Shown here: in pieces, positions 13,495-20,485 of the stretch | Layout: each line of letters opens with the position of its first letter | Numbering within the stretch: the stretch's first letter is position 1 | Source of the DNA: a virus | Reading direction: 5' to 3' (one strand) | DNA: 20,485 bases | IMG/VR virus record: IMGVR_UViG_3300047994_000592 | Coordinates: 1 to 20,485 of that record | Notes under the pieces: model-generated | Told to the model about the DNA's origin: nothing | Database searches by the model: none | What the model saw: the letters and a program-made list of their open reading frames with translations, nothing else | Program-made: the position numbers and the translations under genes

Positions 13495-14853
13495 TCGGAT
13501 TCCGACAATTCAACGTCGAATTTCGCCGCCTTTGCCGCCGGCATGCGTCAGTCCGAGTCAACGAATAACTATAGTAGTCTCGGACCGGACCCGAAAACAA
13601 AAAAGCTGAAAGACCAGCATTTTGGCGCTTATCAACTTGGATATCAAGCACTTGCTGATGCGGGATTCATTGAGGAAAAGGGAGATTTGACGAAGCCTGC
13701 ATGGACTTCGTATGCGAATTCATTGGGTGTGAATTCGGTTTCCAGCTTCATTAGCAATAAGAGTGCACAGGATATCGCTTTCGTCAATTTTACAAAAGCG
13801 AACCTAGATTATCTAAAAGGATACCAGTCATATATTGGAAAGACGATTCGGACTGGTACGGTAGGAAATGTCGATGTCACTGAATCGGGATTGCTAGCTG
13901 CGGCTCACCTGGTCGGGCACCATGCTGTTGAACAATTCCTAAGCTCCAACGGTAAAGTAGACGGTCACGATGACAACCTTGTGCACGTATCTGAGTATAT
14001 GGCTCAGTTCACTGGCTATGGATTCACGTATGATGCAAAGACTGGAAAGTTTATCGATGCACCGGAGCCGACGGCGATGCTCCAGACGATTGAGGCGGAG
14101 CGTGACGCGGCTGTTGCATATCGGGCCGCGCATAAAAGTAGGCTGGTAAATAAGCCAGGAAAGAAGCTTTCTACGCGGTCGCGCGGAACTCATCATTCAT
14201 ATGCACCGGTCCATGGGCGAGCCGGGGCTCTGAAACCGAAGTCTCACGAACGGGCGTCAGTGGACGGTGATGGGAGCGGTATCGCTCGGCCCAACCGTCG
14301 AGGCTTGGGGCTTCAAACTGAAAACCGAGCTGAAATGGTTTCTTTGGCTAATGGCACTTATCTCGCGCGAACTTCAGAAACGCATAACTTTTTAGGATAT
14401 AGGATTGGCGCCCGCGCGGGCAGCTCCTCTGGATCGATGGTTCCAAATGACGGATATGGAGAATCGGAGGGACGTTTGGAGCCCCGTTTAGCGGGAGGTA
14501 CACGTATCGTGAGCGTTGCCGCTCGGGGTATTGGAAACGGGCAAAGCTTTGCGCCGACTTCCTTTAATGGGATGGAGTTTACGGAATCCGCCATCGGGGC
14601 GCCTTCGCAACAAAAATGTGTTATGCTGACGCCGTCTTTCGAGGGTTCGCCCCATAGGGTGGGCGGATCGTCCGCTTTTCAGACTGGATTCAGCATATTC
14701 GAGGCGGCGCGGGATAAGGAGAGTAACGAGACACGTCTTTCTCGCGTTCTGGATAATTATTTTCTCAGGCAGGCGCGGTTGCCGCCTGTTGGTGGTTCAG
14801 GGTTTGATCCGCGGGTTACGCCGGCTTGGCCGGGGGTGAAAATTACGGGTTGA
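13492..14853 (+). CDS. Peptidoglycan hydrolase-like protein with a long unassigned C-terminus
   Basis: A 453-residue cytosolic-start protein without a signal peptide. Residues about 10-180 resemble lysozyme/transglycosylase-like domains of phage and secretion-associated proteins. A possible catalytic glutamate is in QSESTNNY (E22), followed by FGAYQLGYQALADAGF (44-59) and GLLAAAHLVGHHAV (133-146), then EYMAQFTGYGF. The remaining 270 residues are low in predicted structure, Gly/Ser/Arg-rich and unrecognised, possibly a delivery or toxin part. I start at the ATG at 13492 because GAGG (13479-13482) is correctly spaced; an ATG at 13483 is possible. It occupies the tape measure position but lacks the coiled-coil and membrane segments of one. 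AT-richer than its neighbours, it looks acquired. Confidence 0.55.
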   Translation: MSDSDNSTSNFAAFAAGMRQSESTNNYSSLGPDPKTKKLKDQHFGAYQLGYQALADAGFIEEKGDLTKPAWTSYANSLGVNSVSSFISNKSAQDIAFVNFTKANLDYLKGYQSYIGKTIRTGTVGNVDVTESGLLAAAHLVGHHAVEQFLSSNGKVDGHDDNLVHVSEYMAQFTGYGFTYDAKTGKFIDAPEPTAMLQTIEAERDAAVAYRAAHKSRLVNKPGKKLSTRSRGTHHSYAPVHGRAGALKPKSHERASVDGDGSGIARPNRRGLGLQTENRAEMVSLANGTYLARTSETHNFLGYRIGARAGSSSGSMVPNDGYGESEGRLEPRLAGGTRIVSVAARGIGNGQSFAPTSFNGMEFTESAIGAPSQQKCVMLTPSFEGSPHRVGGSSAFQTGFSIFEAARDKESNETRLSRVLDNYFLRQARLPPVGGSGFDPRVTPAWPGVKITG

Positions 14854-14920
14854 GGTGACGGGGCGCTGGAGGTCGATCCGCGTCCGGGGTTAACCATTCA
14901 ACGTCTCGGCTGCGTTACCG

Positions 14921-14960
14921 TTCCGTTCTGGGTTGCTGCGCTGCGCTCGCAATGACGGGG
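14921..14960. repeat. Dispersed REP-like palindrome
   Basis: TCTGGGTTGCTGCGCTGCGC followed by TCGCAATGACG (14926-14956) resembles the short interspersed palindrome seen as GTCATTGCGAGCG...GCAACCC in many proteobacterial genomes. It can fold with TTGC/GCAA and GCG/CGC stems. It is a different family from the five twin repeats. It sits in the 156-bp gap that closes the cargo block before the baseplate genes, and may mark the recombination border. The rest of that gap shows no feature. Confidence 0.55.
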
Positions 14961-15009
14961 GCTGGCGGATGCAGGCCGGGGTTTTTAAAGTGGCCGATTG
15001 AGGTTCCCG

Positions 15010-15708
15010 ATGAGCAATGTGATTCTAACCCTGGGCGGGGTGCCCTTTCAGGATATGGAAGTGCCTGAGAAAATCTCGTTCGGCGGCAAGCAGCGCGTGG
15101 CGGTGCAGAATCTGATCGGCGGCGGGCGGGTGGTGGCGGCGCTGGGGCTAGATGATGGGGAGATTTCGTTCTCCGGGATATTTTCCGGCGCCGATGCGGT
15201 GCGCCGGGCGCAGCTGCTGGATGCGGCGCGGGCACTTGGGGCAAGTTTGCCGCTGGTGTGGGATGGGTTTTTTTATACCGTCATCATCGAAGGGTTCACG
15301 GCGGAGTATCGCAAGCCGAATTTGATTCCGTTCGCGATTACCTGCGTGGTGGTGAGCGATCCGCTGGCTGCGCTGAGCGCGCTGGCGGCACCGGTGGCGG
15401 CACTGGTGGGGAATGATCTGAGTGTGGCGGGCGCGCTGAGCGGGCAGGCGGGGATTTCGCTGGATGGCATTAGTGCTGCGAGCCTGGCGGGGTTTGCGGG
15501 CGTGCAGGGTGTGTTGACATCGGTGATGGGCAGCAGCGGGGCCGCGGTGGTGACAGGTGCCGCGCAGGTGAATGGGGCCGCGGATGCGGGGGCTGGCGTG
15601 GCGGCGATAAGCGGGCTTGGGGGCGCGTCCGCGCAGCTGGCGGGGGCGAGTGCGATGACGGGATATGTGAACCGGGCGGCGAGCAATCTGGCGGGTGAAC
15701 TGGCATGA
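15010..15708 (+). CDS. P2 gpU-like tail protein with Ala/Gly-rich extension
   Basis: A 232-residue protein. Residues 1-115 match the pattern of the P2 gpU family: a strand at the start (VILTLGGVPFQDMEVPEKISFGGKQR), a GEISFSGIFSG turn, a helix (AVRRAQLLDAARALG) and LPLVWDGFFYTVIIEGFTAEY closing strands. The last 115 residues are an Ala/Gly/Val-rich helical tail that P2 gpU (about 160 residues) does not have. The frame opens at a TTG at 14998, but the ATG at 15010 fits better. It is coupled to the LysM gene by an ATGA overlap and begins the U-X-D series. Confidence 0.65.
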   Translation: MSNVILTLGGVPFQDMEVPEKISFGGKQRVAVQNLIGGGRVVAALGLDDGEISFSGIFSGADAVRRAQLLDAARALGASLPLVWDGFFYTVIIEGFTAEYRKPNLIPFAITCVVVSDPLAALSALAAPVAALVGNDLSVAGALSGQAGISLDGISAASLAGFAGVQGVLTSVMGSSGAAVVTGAAQVNGAADAGAGVAAISGLGGASAQLAGASAMTGYVNRAASNLAGELA

Positions 15709-15893
15709 GCAATCAGAGCGTGACGGTGGCCGGCGGCAATCTTTTCGCACTGGCGGCGCGGTATTTGAAAGATGCGACGCAGTGGATCCGGATTGCGCAG
15801 GCCAATGAACTTTCCGATCCGGTGCTGGTTGGGGTGAATGTGCTGGTGATCCCGCCGGTGGATGCGACCGCGGGGGGTGGCATTGCCGGTTGA
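15705..15893 (+). CDS. LysM-type tail protein, P2 gpX-like
   Basis: A 62-residue protein that is essentially one LysM domain (VTVAGGNLFALAARYLKDATQWIRIAQANELSDPVLVGVNVLVIP). It has the usual order of an initial strand, two helices, the N-x-L/D-P segment and a closing V-I-P strand. Such small LysM proteins (gpX in P2) bind at the tube-baseplate junction between the U-like and D-like proteins, exactly its position here. Its 3' end overlaps the start of the hub gene in another frame. Confidence 0.85.
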   Translation: MSNQSVTVAGGNLFALAARYLKDATQWIRIAQANELSDPVLVGVNVLVIPPVDATAGGGIAG

Positions 15894-16860
15894 ACAGCCG
15901 CAATTGCGGCTGAGCATCGCCGGGGTGGCGGTGCCGGGCGCGGTTTCGTTGGAAATTGAATCCGTGGCATATTTTTCGGCGGATCGGTTCCGGATTGGTT
16001 TTGCGATGGGGGCCGCGGCGTTTACCACGGCGGCGTATTTTGCCGGGCTGGGGTTGCAGACAATCAAGATCGAGGCGGCGCTGAGCGGGTTTGGGTATGT
16101 GACACTGCTGACCGGGCAGATTGATAATGTCCGGATTGATCTGGCGAGGAATATCGCGGAGCTGTGCGGGCGGGATTTGTCGGCGCGGTTGATTGATAGC
16201 GAAATATCGGAGACGTTTGCGAATCAGAGCTCGAGCCAGATTGCGAGCACGATCGCGGCGCGGCATCAGCTGACGGCGAATGTGACGGCGACGCAGACAA
16301 TGGTGGGGCAGTATTATGAGCTGGACCATGCGCGCAATGCGCTGGGGGCGCATTCGCGGGCGACGACGGAATGGAATTTGCTGACGGAACTTGCGGCGCT
16401 TGAGGATTTTGTGGTGTCCGTGACGGGAACGACGTTGAATTTTGGGCCGGTTGCGCCGGGGCGGCCTGTGTTTGTGACGCCGCGGAGTTTTACGGCGCTC
16501 AGTTTGGACGTGGCGACGACGATTCCAATGTCGGCGCGGGTAAAATCCTGGAATACGCGGCAGAAGGCGGTGGTTTCTGAGCGTGCCGGGAGTGGGGCGG
16601 GGACGACGCTGATTCGGCCGAATTTGACGGTGGCGCAGGCGCGGAGCCTGGCCACGAATCATCTGGCGACGCTGCGGCAGCATGGGACGATGCTGGTGGG
16701 GACGATGCCGGCGGATTTGACGCTGATGCCTGGGATGCAACTGGTGCTGAGCGGCACGGAGTCCGGGCTGGATCAGACCTATGATGTGAGTGCTGTGTCT
16801 CGGGTGTTGGAGGCGCGGACGGGGTTTTTGCAGACGGTGCTGGCGTTTGGGACGAGCTAA
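15862..16860 (+). CDS. Baseplate hub protein, P2 gpD-like
   Basis: A 332-residue protein of the late-control D / gp27-like hub family, which forms the ring between the tail tube and the spike. It shows the N-terminal strand series (PQLRLSIAGVAVPGAVSLEIES, FGYVTLLTGQIDNVRIDLARNIAELCGRDLSARLIDSE) and later a WNLLTELAALEDFVVSVTGTTLNFG segment. The C-terminal GMQLVLSGTESGLDQTYDVSAVSRVLE matches the hub fold's final barrel. The start is uncertain: ATG at 15862 or GTG at 15877 (VALPVEQ); both overlap the LysM gene. A repeat pair follows. Confidence 0.8.
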   Translation: MRPRGVALPVEQPQLRLSIAGVAVPGAVSLEIESVAYFSADRFRIGFAMGAAAFTTAAYFAGLGLQTIKIEAALSGFGYVTLLTGQIDNVRIDLARNIAELCGRDLSARLIDSEISETFANQSSSQIASTIAARHQLTANVTATQTMVGQYYELDHARNALGAHSRATTEWNLLTELAALEDFVVSVTGTTLNFGPVAPGRPVFVTPRSFTALSLDVATTIPMSARVKSWNTRQKAVVSERAGSGAGTTLIRPNLTVAQARSLATNHLATLRQHGTMLVGTMPADLTLMPGMQLVLSGTESGLDQTYDVSAVSRVLEARTGFLQTVLAFGTS

Positions 16861-16861
16861 G

Positions 16862-16997
16862 GAAGTGGTCGCTTTTTTGTAAAAAAGCTCCGCAAAAAAC
16901 TTTTGTCCTGGGGTTACGGGGCTTGACGGCACTGGATTAGCCTAGATTCGCAAAAGTTTTTTGCGGAGCTTTTTTACAAAAAAGCGACCGCTTGCTT
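16862..16997. repeat. REP-like twin repeat, pair E
   Basis: A second near-consensus pair, starting right after the hub gene stop. The left arm (16862-16913) and right arm (16950-16997) are almost exact reverse complements over about 45 bases, with the inner GCTTTTTTGTAAAAAAGC hairpin and the CCGC / GCGG extension. They are separated by only about 36 bp, so transcripts could form one very long hairpin. It fills most of the 195-bp gap between the hub and the spike gene. Confidence 0.9.
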
Positions 16998-17055
16998 TTG
17001 TTCTTGGTGAAGTTGGCGGAAGGCGCTTCGCTTTTCGGCCCTACGGGAGCGGCGG

Positions 17056-17601
17056 TTGGATCAGTTTTGGAATTTGGTGAAGGCCAGAGCGGGTGCGCTT
17101 GATGGGCTCGCGGGGGTGGCGCGGTTTGGACTCGTATCGAGTTTTGATCCCGGCGCGTATGCGGCGCGGGTTTTGATTCAGCCTGAGAATGTGCTGAGCG
17201 GATGGCTGCCGGTGCTCTCGGCCTGGGTTGGGGCTGGGTGGGGCATGGCGGCGCCGTTGATGCCGGGAGCGCAGGTTTTGGTGATTGCGCAGGAAGGCGA
17301 TGCCGAGCAGGGGGTTGTGATTGGGGCGGTGTGGTCGGCGGTGGATACGCCGATGGCGGCAACGGCTGGGGAGTTATGGCTGCGGCATCAGAGCGGGAGT
17401 TTCCTGAAATTGCAGAATGACGGGACGATTGCGATGGCAGCGCCGCAGGTGAACATCACGGGAAATCTCGTGGTGAGTGGTGATATTTCCGATCAGAATG
17501 GCGCGCATGGGACGGTGGCGGCGCTGCGCAATTCATATGACACGCATGCGCATTCGGTGCCCGAGGGTGGCACGACCGGCTTGCCGTCGGAGACCGTGTG
17601 A
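17056..17601 (+). CDS. Baseplate spike protein, P2 gpV-like
   Basis: A 181-residue spike that pierces the outer membrane. An OB-fold N-terminal half (GLVSSFDPGAYAARVLIQPENVLSGWLPVLS, then GVVIGAVWS) is followed by a repetitive beta-helix-like part (FLKLQNDGTIAMAAPQVNITGNLVVSGDIS). The tip motif THAHSVP holds two histidines (164, 166) in the position where gpV-type spikes bind iron. Translation most likely starts at the TTG at 17056 behind GGGAGCGGCGG; no ATG start fits. The stop overlaps the next gene (TGATG). Confidence 0.85.
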   Translation: MDQFWNLVKARAGALDGLAGVARFGLVSSFDPGAYAARVLIQPENVLSGWLPVLSAWVGAGWGMAAPLMPGAQVLVIAQEGDAEQGVVIGAVWSAVDTPMAATAGELWLRHQSGSFLKLQNDGTIAMAAPQVNITGNLVVSGDISDQNGAHGTVAALRNSYDTHAHSVPEGGTTGLPSETV

Positions 17602-17963
17602 TGGCGGATTTGGCGTTGCAGTTTGGCGGGGATTTGGGGGTTTCGCCGACCGGGGATTTGTTGCTGGCCGAGGGTGGTGCGCTGACGCAGCAGCGGGTGT
17701 TGTTGCGGTTAATGACCAATCCGGGCGATTATATCTGGCAGCTTAATTATGGCGCAGGGCTGGCGCAGTTTATTGGGCAGCCGGGTGCGCCAGCCGCGAT
17801 TACGGGTGTGGCGCGGGCGCAGTTGCTGTTGGAGGTGGCGGTGGCGCCAAGTCCGGCGCCAGTGATCGGCACCGTGGCCAACGATGATGGGACCGTAAAC
17901 TTATCTCTGACCTATGCCGATGCGTCGAGCGGGCAGAGTTCTTTTCTCACCTTTAGTTTGTAG
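17601..17963 (+). CDS. Baseplate wedge protein, gp25/P2 gpW-like
   Basis: A 120-residue protein of the gp25-like family that joins the baseplate wedge to the sheath. The pattern is GDLGVSPTGDLLLAEGG, then the conserved QQRVLLRLMTNPGDYIWQLNYGAGLAQFIG segment, in which the NPGD and NYG turn are typical. The ATG at 17601 overlaps the spike stop; a GTG at 17598 adds one residue. Order V, W, J, I as in P2 supports the call. Confidence 0.85.
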   Translation: MADLALQFGGDLGVSPTGDLLLAEGGALTQQRVLLRLMTNPGDYIWQLNYGAGLAQFIGQPGAPAAITGVARAQLLLEVAVAPSPAPVIGTVANDDGTVNLSLTYADASSGQSSFLTFSL

Positions 17964-17969
17964 GTTCTC

Positions 17970-19094
17970 ATGCAATTATCGCTGCAGAATTTCTCCACGC
18001 TGGTGGAGGGGATGGCGGCCTCCGTGCAGGGTGCCGCGCAGAATCTGCTGGATTTGACGGTAGGTTCGGTGTTGCGGGCCATATTGGAGGCGAATGCCTC
18101 GGTGGCGCTTTGGCTGCAATGGCTGATGGTGCAGTTGCTGGCGACGACCCGGCTGGCGACCAGTACGGGGGCGGATTGCGATAGTTTTGGCGCGGATTTT
18201 GGGTTTACGCGGCTGCCCTCGGTGGCGGCGTCTGGGCAGGTGTTGTTTTCGCGTTTCTCACCGAGTAGCGCGGCGTTTATTCCAGTTGGGACGAATGTTT
18301 CAACCGCGGCGAATACGCAGAGTTTTATGGTCGCGGCCGATCCAGCGAATGCGGCCTATAGCGCGGCTGCCGGAGGCTTTACGCTGGCGGCGGGGATTGC
18401 GAGTTTGAATGTGGCGGTGGTGGCAAATGCGGCGGGGAGTGCTGGGAATGTGCAGCCGGGTGCGATCTCGCTGCTGAGTTCGGCGGTTGCTGGCGTGGAT
18501 ACGGTGACAAATGCGGCGGCGCTGACGGGCGGGATTGATGCGGAGAGCGATACGGCGTTTCGGGCGCGGTTTGGCAATTATCTGGCGAGCCTTTCGCGGG
18601 CGACGAATCTTGCCATTGGTTCGGCGGTGGCCGGCATTCAGCAGGGGCTGAGTTATACGATTACGGAAAACGTGAGCCAAGCCGGTGGGACGCAGATGGG
18701 GTTTTTTGTGGTCACAGTGGATGATGGGTCGGGCGATCCGCCGGCGGGTTTGCTGAGCACGGTGCAAGGGGCGGTGAGTGCCGTTCGGCCGGTGGGGACG
18801 GGGTTTGCGGTGCAGGGGCCGGTGGTGAGCCCGGCGAATGTCGCGGTGAGCGTGACCACGGCGCCGGGGGCATCGCATTCGGCCGCGGTGGCGGCGGTGG
18901 CTGGCGCGATTGAGACCTATATTGCGGGGCTGCCGATTGGTGCCACGCTGAGTTATACGCGGCTGGCGCAACTGGCCTATGATGCGTCTGATTCCGTTTC
19001 AAATCTTTCCGGTTTGTTGCTGAATGGCGGGACTGCCGATTTGGTGCCGCCGCTGTTTGGCGTGGTGCGCGCCGGCACCGTGACGGTGGCGTGA
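17970..19094 (+). CDS. Baseplate J-like protein
   Basis: A 374-residue baseplate J family protein, which forms the outer wedge ring. The N-terminal helical region (VGSVLRAILEANASVALWLQWLMVQLLATTRLATSTGADCDSFGADFGF) is diagnostic. It is followed by a beta domain (SGQVLFSRFSPSSAAFIPVGTNVST), then the conserved GGIDAESDTAFRARFGNYLA segment and a C-terminal IGATLSYTRLAQLAYDASD region. Length is typical. The next gene starts inside its last codons. Confidence 0.92.
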   Translation: MQLSLQNFSTLVEGMAASVQGAAQNLLDLTVGSVLRAILEANASVALWLQWLMVQLLATTRLATSTGADCDSFGADFGFTRLPSVAASGQVLFSRFSPSSAAFIPVGTNVSTAANTQSFMVAADPANAAYSAAAGGFTLAAGIASLNVAVVANAAGSAGNVQPGAISLLSSAVAGVDTVTNAAALTGGIDAESDTAFRARFGNYLASLSRATNLAIGSAVAGIQQGLSYTITENVSQAGGTQMGFFVVTVDDGSGDPPAGLLSTVQGAVSAVRPVGTGFAVQGPVVSPANVAVSVTTAPGASHSAAVAAVAGAIETYIAGLPIGATLSYTRLAQLAYDASDSVSNLSGLLLNGGTADLVPPLFGVVRAGTVTVA

Positions 19095-19753
19095 GCATGA
19101 CCGGCGATACAGAAGACATGGTGGCGCGGCTGAAGCTGGTGCTGCCGGCGCGCTGGTTTGCGGATAGCACGCCGATTTTGGATGCGTTGCTGACCGGCCT
19201 GGCGAGCGCCTGGAGTGGGCTGTATGCGCTGGTCACGTATGTGACGGCGCAAACCCGGATGGCGACGGCGAGCGGCATATTTCTTGATATTGCCTCGCAG
19301 GATTATCTGGGCGGCAGTCTGCCGCGGCGGGCCGGGGAGGCGGATGCGGCCTATGGCGCACGGCTGCGAAACAATCTACTGGGCCCGCGCGCGACCCGGG
19401 CGAGCCTGGTGCAGGCGGTAACCGATTTGACTGGCCGTGCGCCGAGCGTGTTGGAGCCGCTGAATGCGAGCGATACCGGCGGCTATAATGTTAACCTGGG
19501 TTATAATACCGCTGGCGGATATGGCAGCATGAACCTGCCTTATCAGTTTTTTGTAAAGGCGTACCGCCCGAATAATACGCCGATCAGCAATGCGGGTGGC
19601 TATAACGATGGGCCGGGCGGCTATGCGCATGCGCCGATGTTTTATGCGGATCTGACGGAATTCGCCGGCACGGTGAGCGACGCTGAAATCTATGCCGCGG
19701 TGGCCGCCGTGCTGCCGACCTCCAGCATTGCCTGGACCCACATCTCAAACTGA
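19091..19753 (+). CDS. Tail protein, P2 gpI-like or DUF2313-like
   Basis: A 220-residue protein after the J-like gene, in the P2 gpI position, linking the wedge to tail fibres. The N-terminal part (MVARLKLVLPARWFADSTPILDALLTGLASAWSGLYAL) and DIASQDYLGGSLPRRAGEADAAYGARLRNNLL resemble the gpI/DUF2313-type family. The C-terminal half is Gly/Tyr/Asn-rich (GGYNVNLGYNTAGGYGS, GGYNDGPGGYAHAP), likely a flexible contact region. I use the GTG at 19091, which overlaps the J-like stop as GTGA; an ATG at 19097 is the alternative. Confidence 0.75.
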   Translation: MSMTGDTEDMVARLKLVLPARWFADSTPILDALLTGLASAWSGLYALVTYVTAQTRMATASGIFLDIASQDYLGGSLPRRAGEADAAYGARLRNNLLGPRATRASLVQAVTDLTGRAPSVLEPLNASDTGGYNVNLGYNTAGGYGSMNLPYQFFVKAYRPNNTPISNAGGYNDGPGGYAHAPMFYADLTEFAGTVSDAEIYAAVAAVLPTSSIAWTHISN

Positions 19754-19762
19754 GGATTTTTC

Positions 19763-20485
19763 ATGGACCGTAACATCGTTTATCCCGGGAGCATCCCGCT
19801 GGACACCGATATTCTGTATCCGAATCGCAATGCGATGCTGGGAATTGCAGCCCTTACGGCGGCGGTGCTGGGGAGCAATGTGGTGGTGGATGGCCTGGCC
19901 TGCACGCCAACCTCGCCGGCATCCTTGACCGTCAATGTAGGGCCGGGGAGCATTACGCAATATTCGACGGTGGATGCGACGGCTTATGGGACGCTGCCGG
20001 CGGATGTGACCGAGCAGATAGTGAAAACCGGGATCAATCTGCAGGCGACGGCTTTTACGCTGGCGGTGCCGGCGAGTTCGGGGCAGGCGATCAATTATTT
20101 GATCGAGGCGGCATTTTCGGAGACCGATACCGATCCTGTCGTGCTGCCTTATGTGAATGCGGCGAATCCAGCGCTGCCGTTTTCCGGGCCGAATAATGCC
20201 GGCACGGCGCAGAATACGCAGCGGATTCAGCGGGTGCAATTGCAGGTCAAGCCCGGAGCGGCGGCGTCTTCTGGCACGCAGACCACGCCGGCGGTGGATA
20301 GCGGCTGGGTCGGGCTCTATGTTGTTACGGTGAATTACGGACAATCGGCGATTAGCTCGGCGAATATTGCCGTGGCGCCGGGGGCGCCGTTTCTGGCGTA
20401 TAAATTGCCGACGCTGCGGCCAGGGTTTTCTGCGATGCAGGTATTCACGTCGTCCGGGGTATTTACAGTACCCAATGGCGTGACG
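19763..20485 (+). CDS. Tail fibre protein, N-terminal part (runs off the window)
   Basis: An open frame of 241 codons with no stop before the window edge. It begins MDRNIVYPGSIPLDTDILYPN and continues with strand-rich sequence (LTVNVGPGSITQYSTVDATAYG) and a long domain with AINYLIEAAFSETDTDPVVLPY. The last residues, MQVFTSSGVFTVPNGVT, match the opening of Gly-rich tail fibre adhesin tips, so the receptor-binding part probably starts at the edge. It follows the gpI-like gene by nine bases with GAGGA (19752-19756) as ribosome binding site. Confidence 0.75.
   Translation, partial: MDRNIVYPGSIPLDTDILYPNRNAMLGIAALTAAVLGSNVVVDGLACTPTSPASLTVNVGPGSITQYSTVDATAYGTLPADVTEQIVKTGINLQATAFTLAVPASSGQAINYLIEAAFSETDTDPVVLPYVNAANPALPFSGPNNAGTAQNTQRIQRVQLQVKPGAAASSGTQTTPAVDSGWVGLYVVTVNYGQSAISSANIAVAPGAPFLAYKLPTLRPGFSAMQVFTSSGVFTVPNGVT

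Noticed and set aside
13492-14853. The 453-residue protein as the tape measure protein
   Set aside because: It has a lysozyme-like N-terminal domain and a Gly/Ser/Arg-rich remainder. No long helical repeats or hydrophobic segments are seen, and its length is about half of that in P2.
15148-16932. Minus-strand open frame of 594 codons opposite the U, LysM and hub genes
   Set aside because: It covers three well-supported plus-strand genes and a repeat arm, with Arg/Pro/His-rich low-complexity translation. It is a shadow frame.
1215-16997. The five repeat pairs as a CRISPR array or as a transposon
   Set aside because: They are kilobases apart, paired in inverted orientation and have no regular spacers. 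No transposase or target-site duplication is visible, so REP-like twin repeats explain them better.

Overview
The window is part of an integrated, temperate, contractile-tailed (myovirus-type) prophage in a GC-rich alphaproteobacterium. Acetobacteraceae, for example an Acidocella or Acidiphilium relative, is my best guess. That guess rests on base composition, the style of the regulatory HTH proteins and the AT-rich twin repeats, and no host housekeeping gene confirms it. All genes except the first run on the + strand. No integrase, attachment site, lysis cassette, tRNA or rRNA is visible.

Layout. 1-439: an XRE-type repressor on the minus strand and a divergent control region with a perfect 17-bp palindrome. 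440-1206: two overlapping small genes, one HTH protein and one possible small-terminase-like protein. 1493-2305: a secreted beta-barrel-like outer membrane protein, probably a lysogenic-conversion gene. 2416-9420: head module (large terminase, portal, scaffold-like protein, major capsid protein, small decoration-like protein, connector proteins, tail-terminator-like protein). 9622-12232: a 46-residue protein, tail sheath, tail tube and a tail-assembly chaperone that carries a textbook -1 ribosomal frameshift site. 12217-14853: an AT-richer cargo block with a 639-bp tandem duplication encoding two near-twin secreted proteins, followed by a peptidoglycan-hydrolase-like protein. 15010-19753: baseplate and tail-end genes in exact P2 order (U, X, D, V, W, J, I). 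19763 to the end: the start of a tail fibre gene.

Two points deserve most attention. First, in P2-type gene order the tape measure gene should lie between the frameshifted chaperone (E/E') and U. No tape-measure-like gene is there, and the cargo block occupies its place. The element may therefore be defective, domesticated or re-purposed to carry a toxin-like module. Second, the duplicated secreted genes are nearly identical at both ends but strongly diverged over a sharply bounded 292-bp core, beside a cell-wall-hydrolase-like gene. This is what an effector with diversifying periplasmic immunity proteins could look like, but that function is inference.

Five pairs of inverted REP-like hairpins sit between genes, close to module borders (early/OMP, terminase/portal, scaffold/capsid, tail terminator/sheath, hub/spike). 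They could end transcription or stabilise mRNA, and they indicate that the prophage has been colonised by a host-type repeat family.
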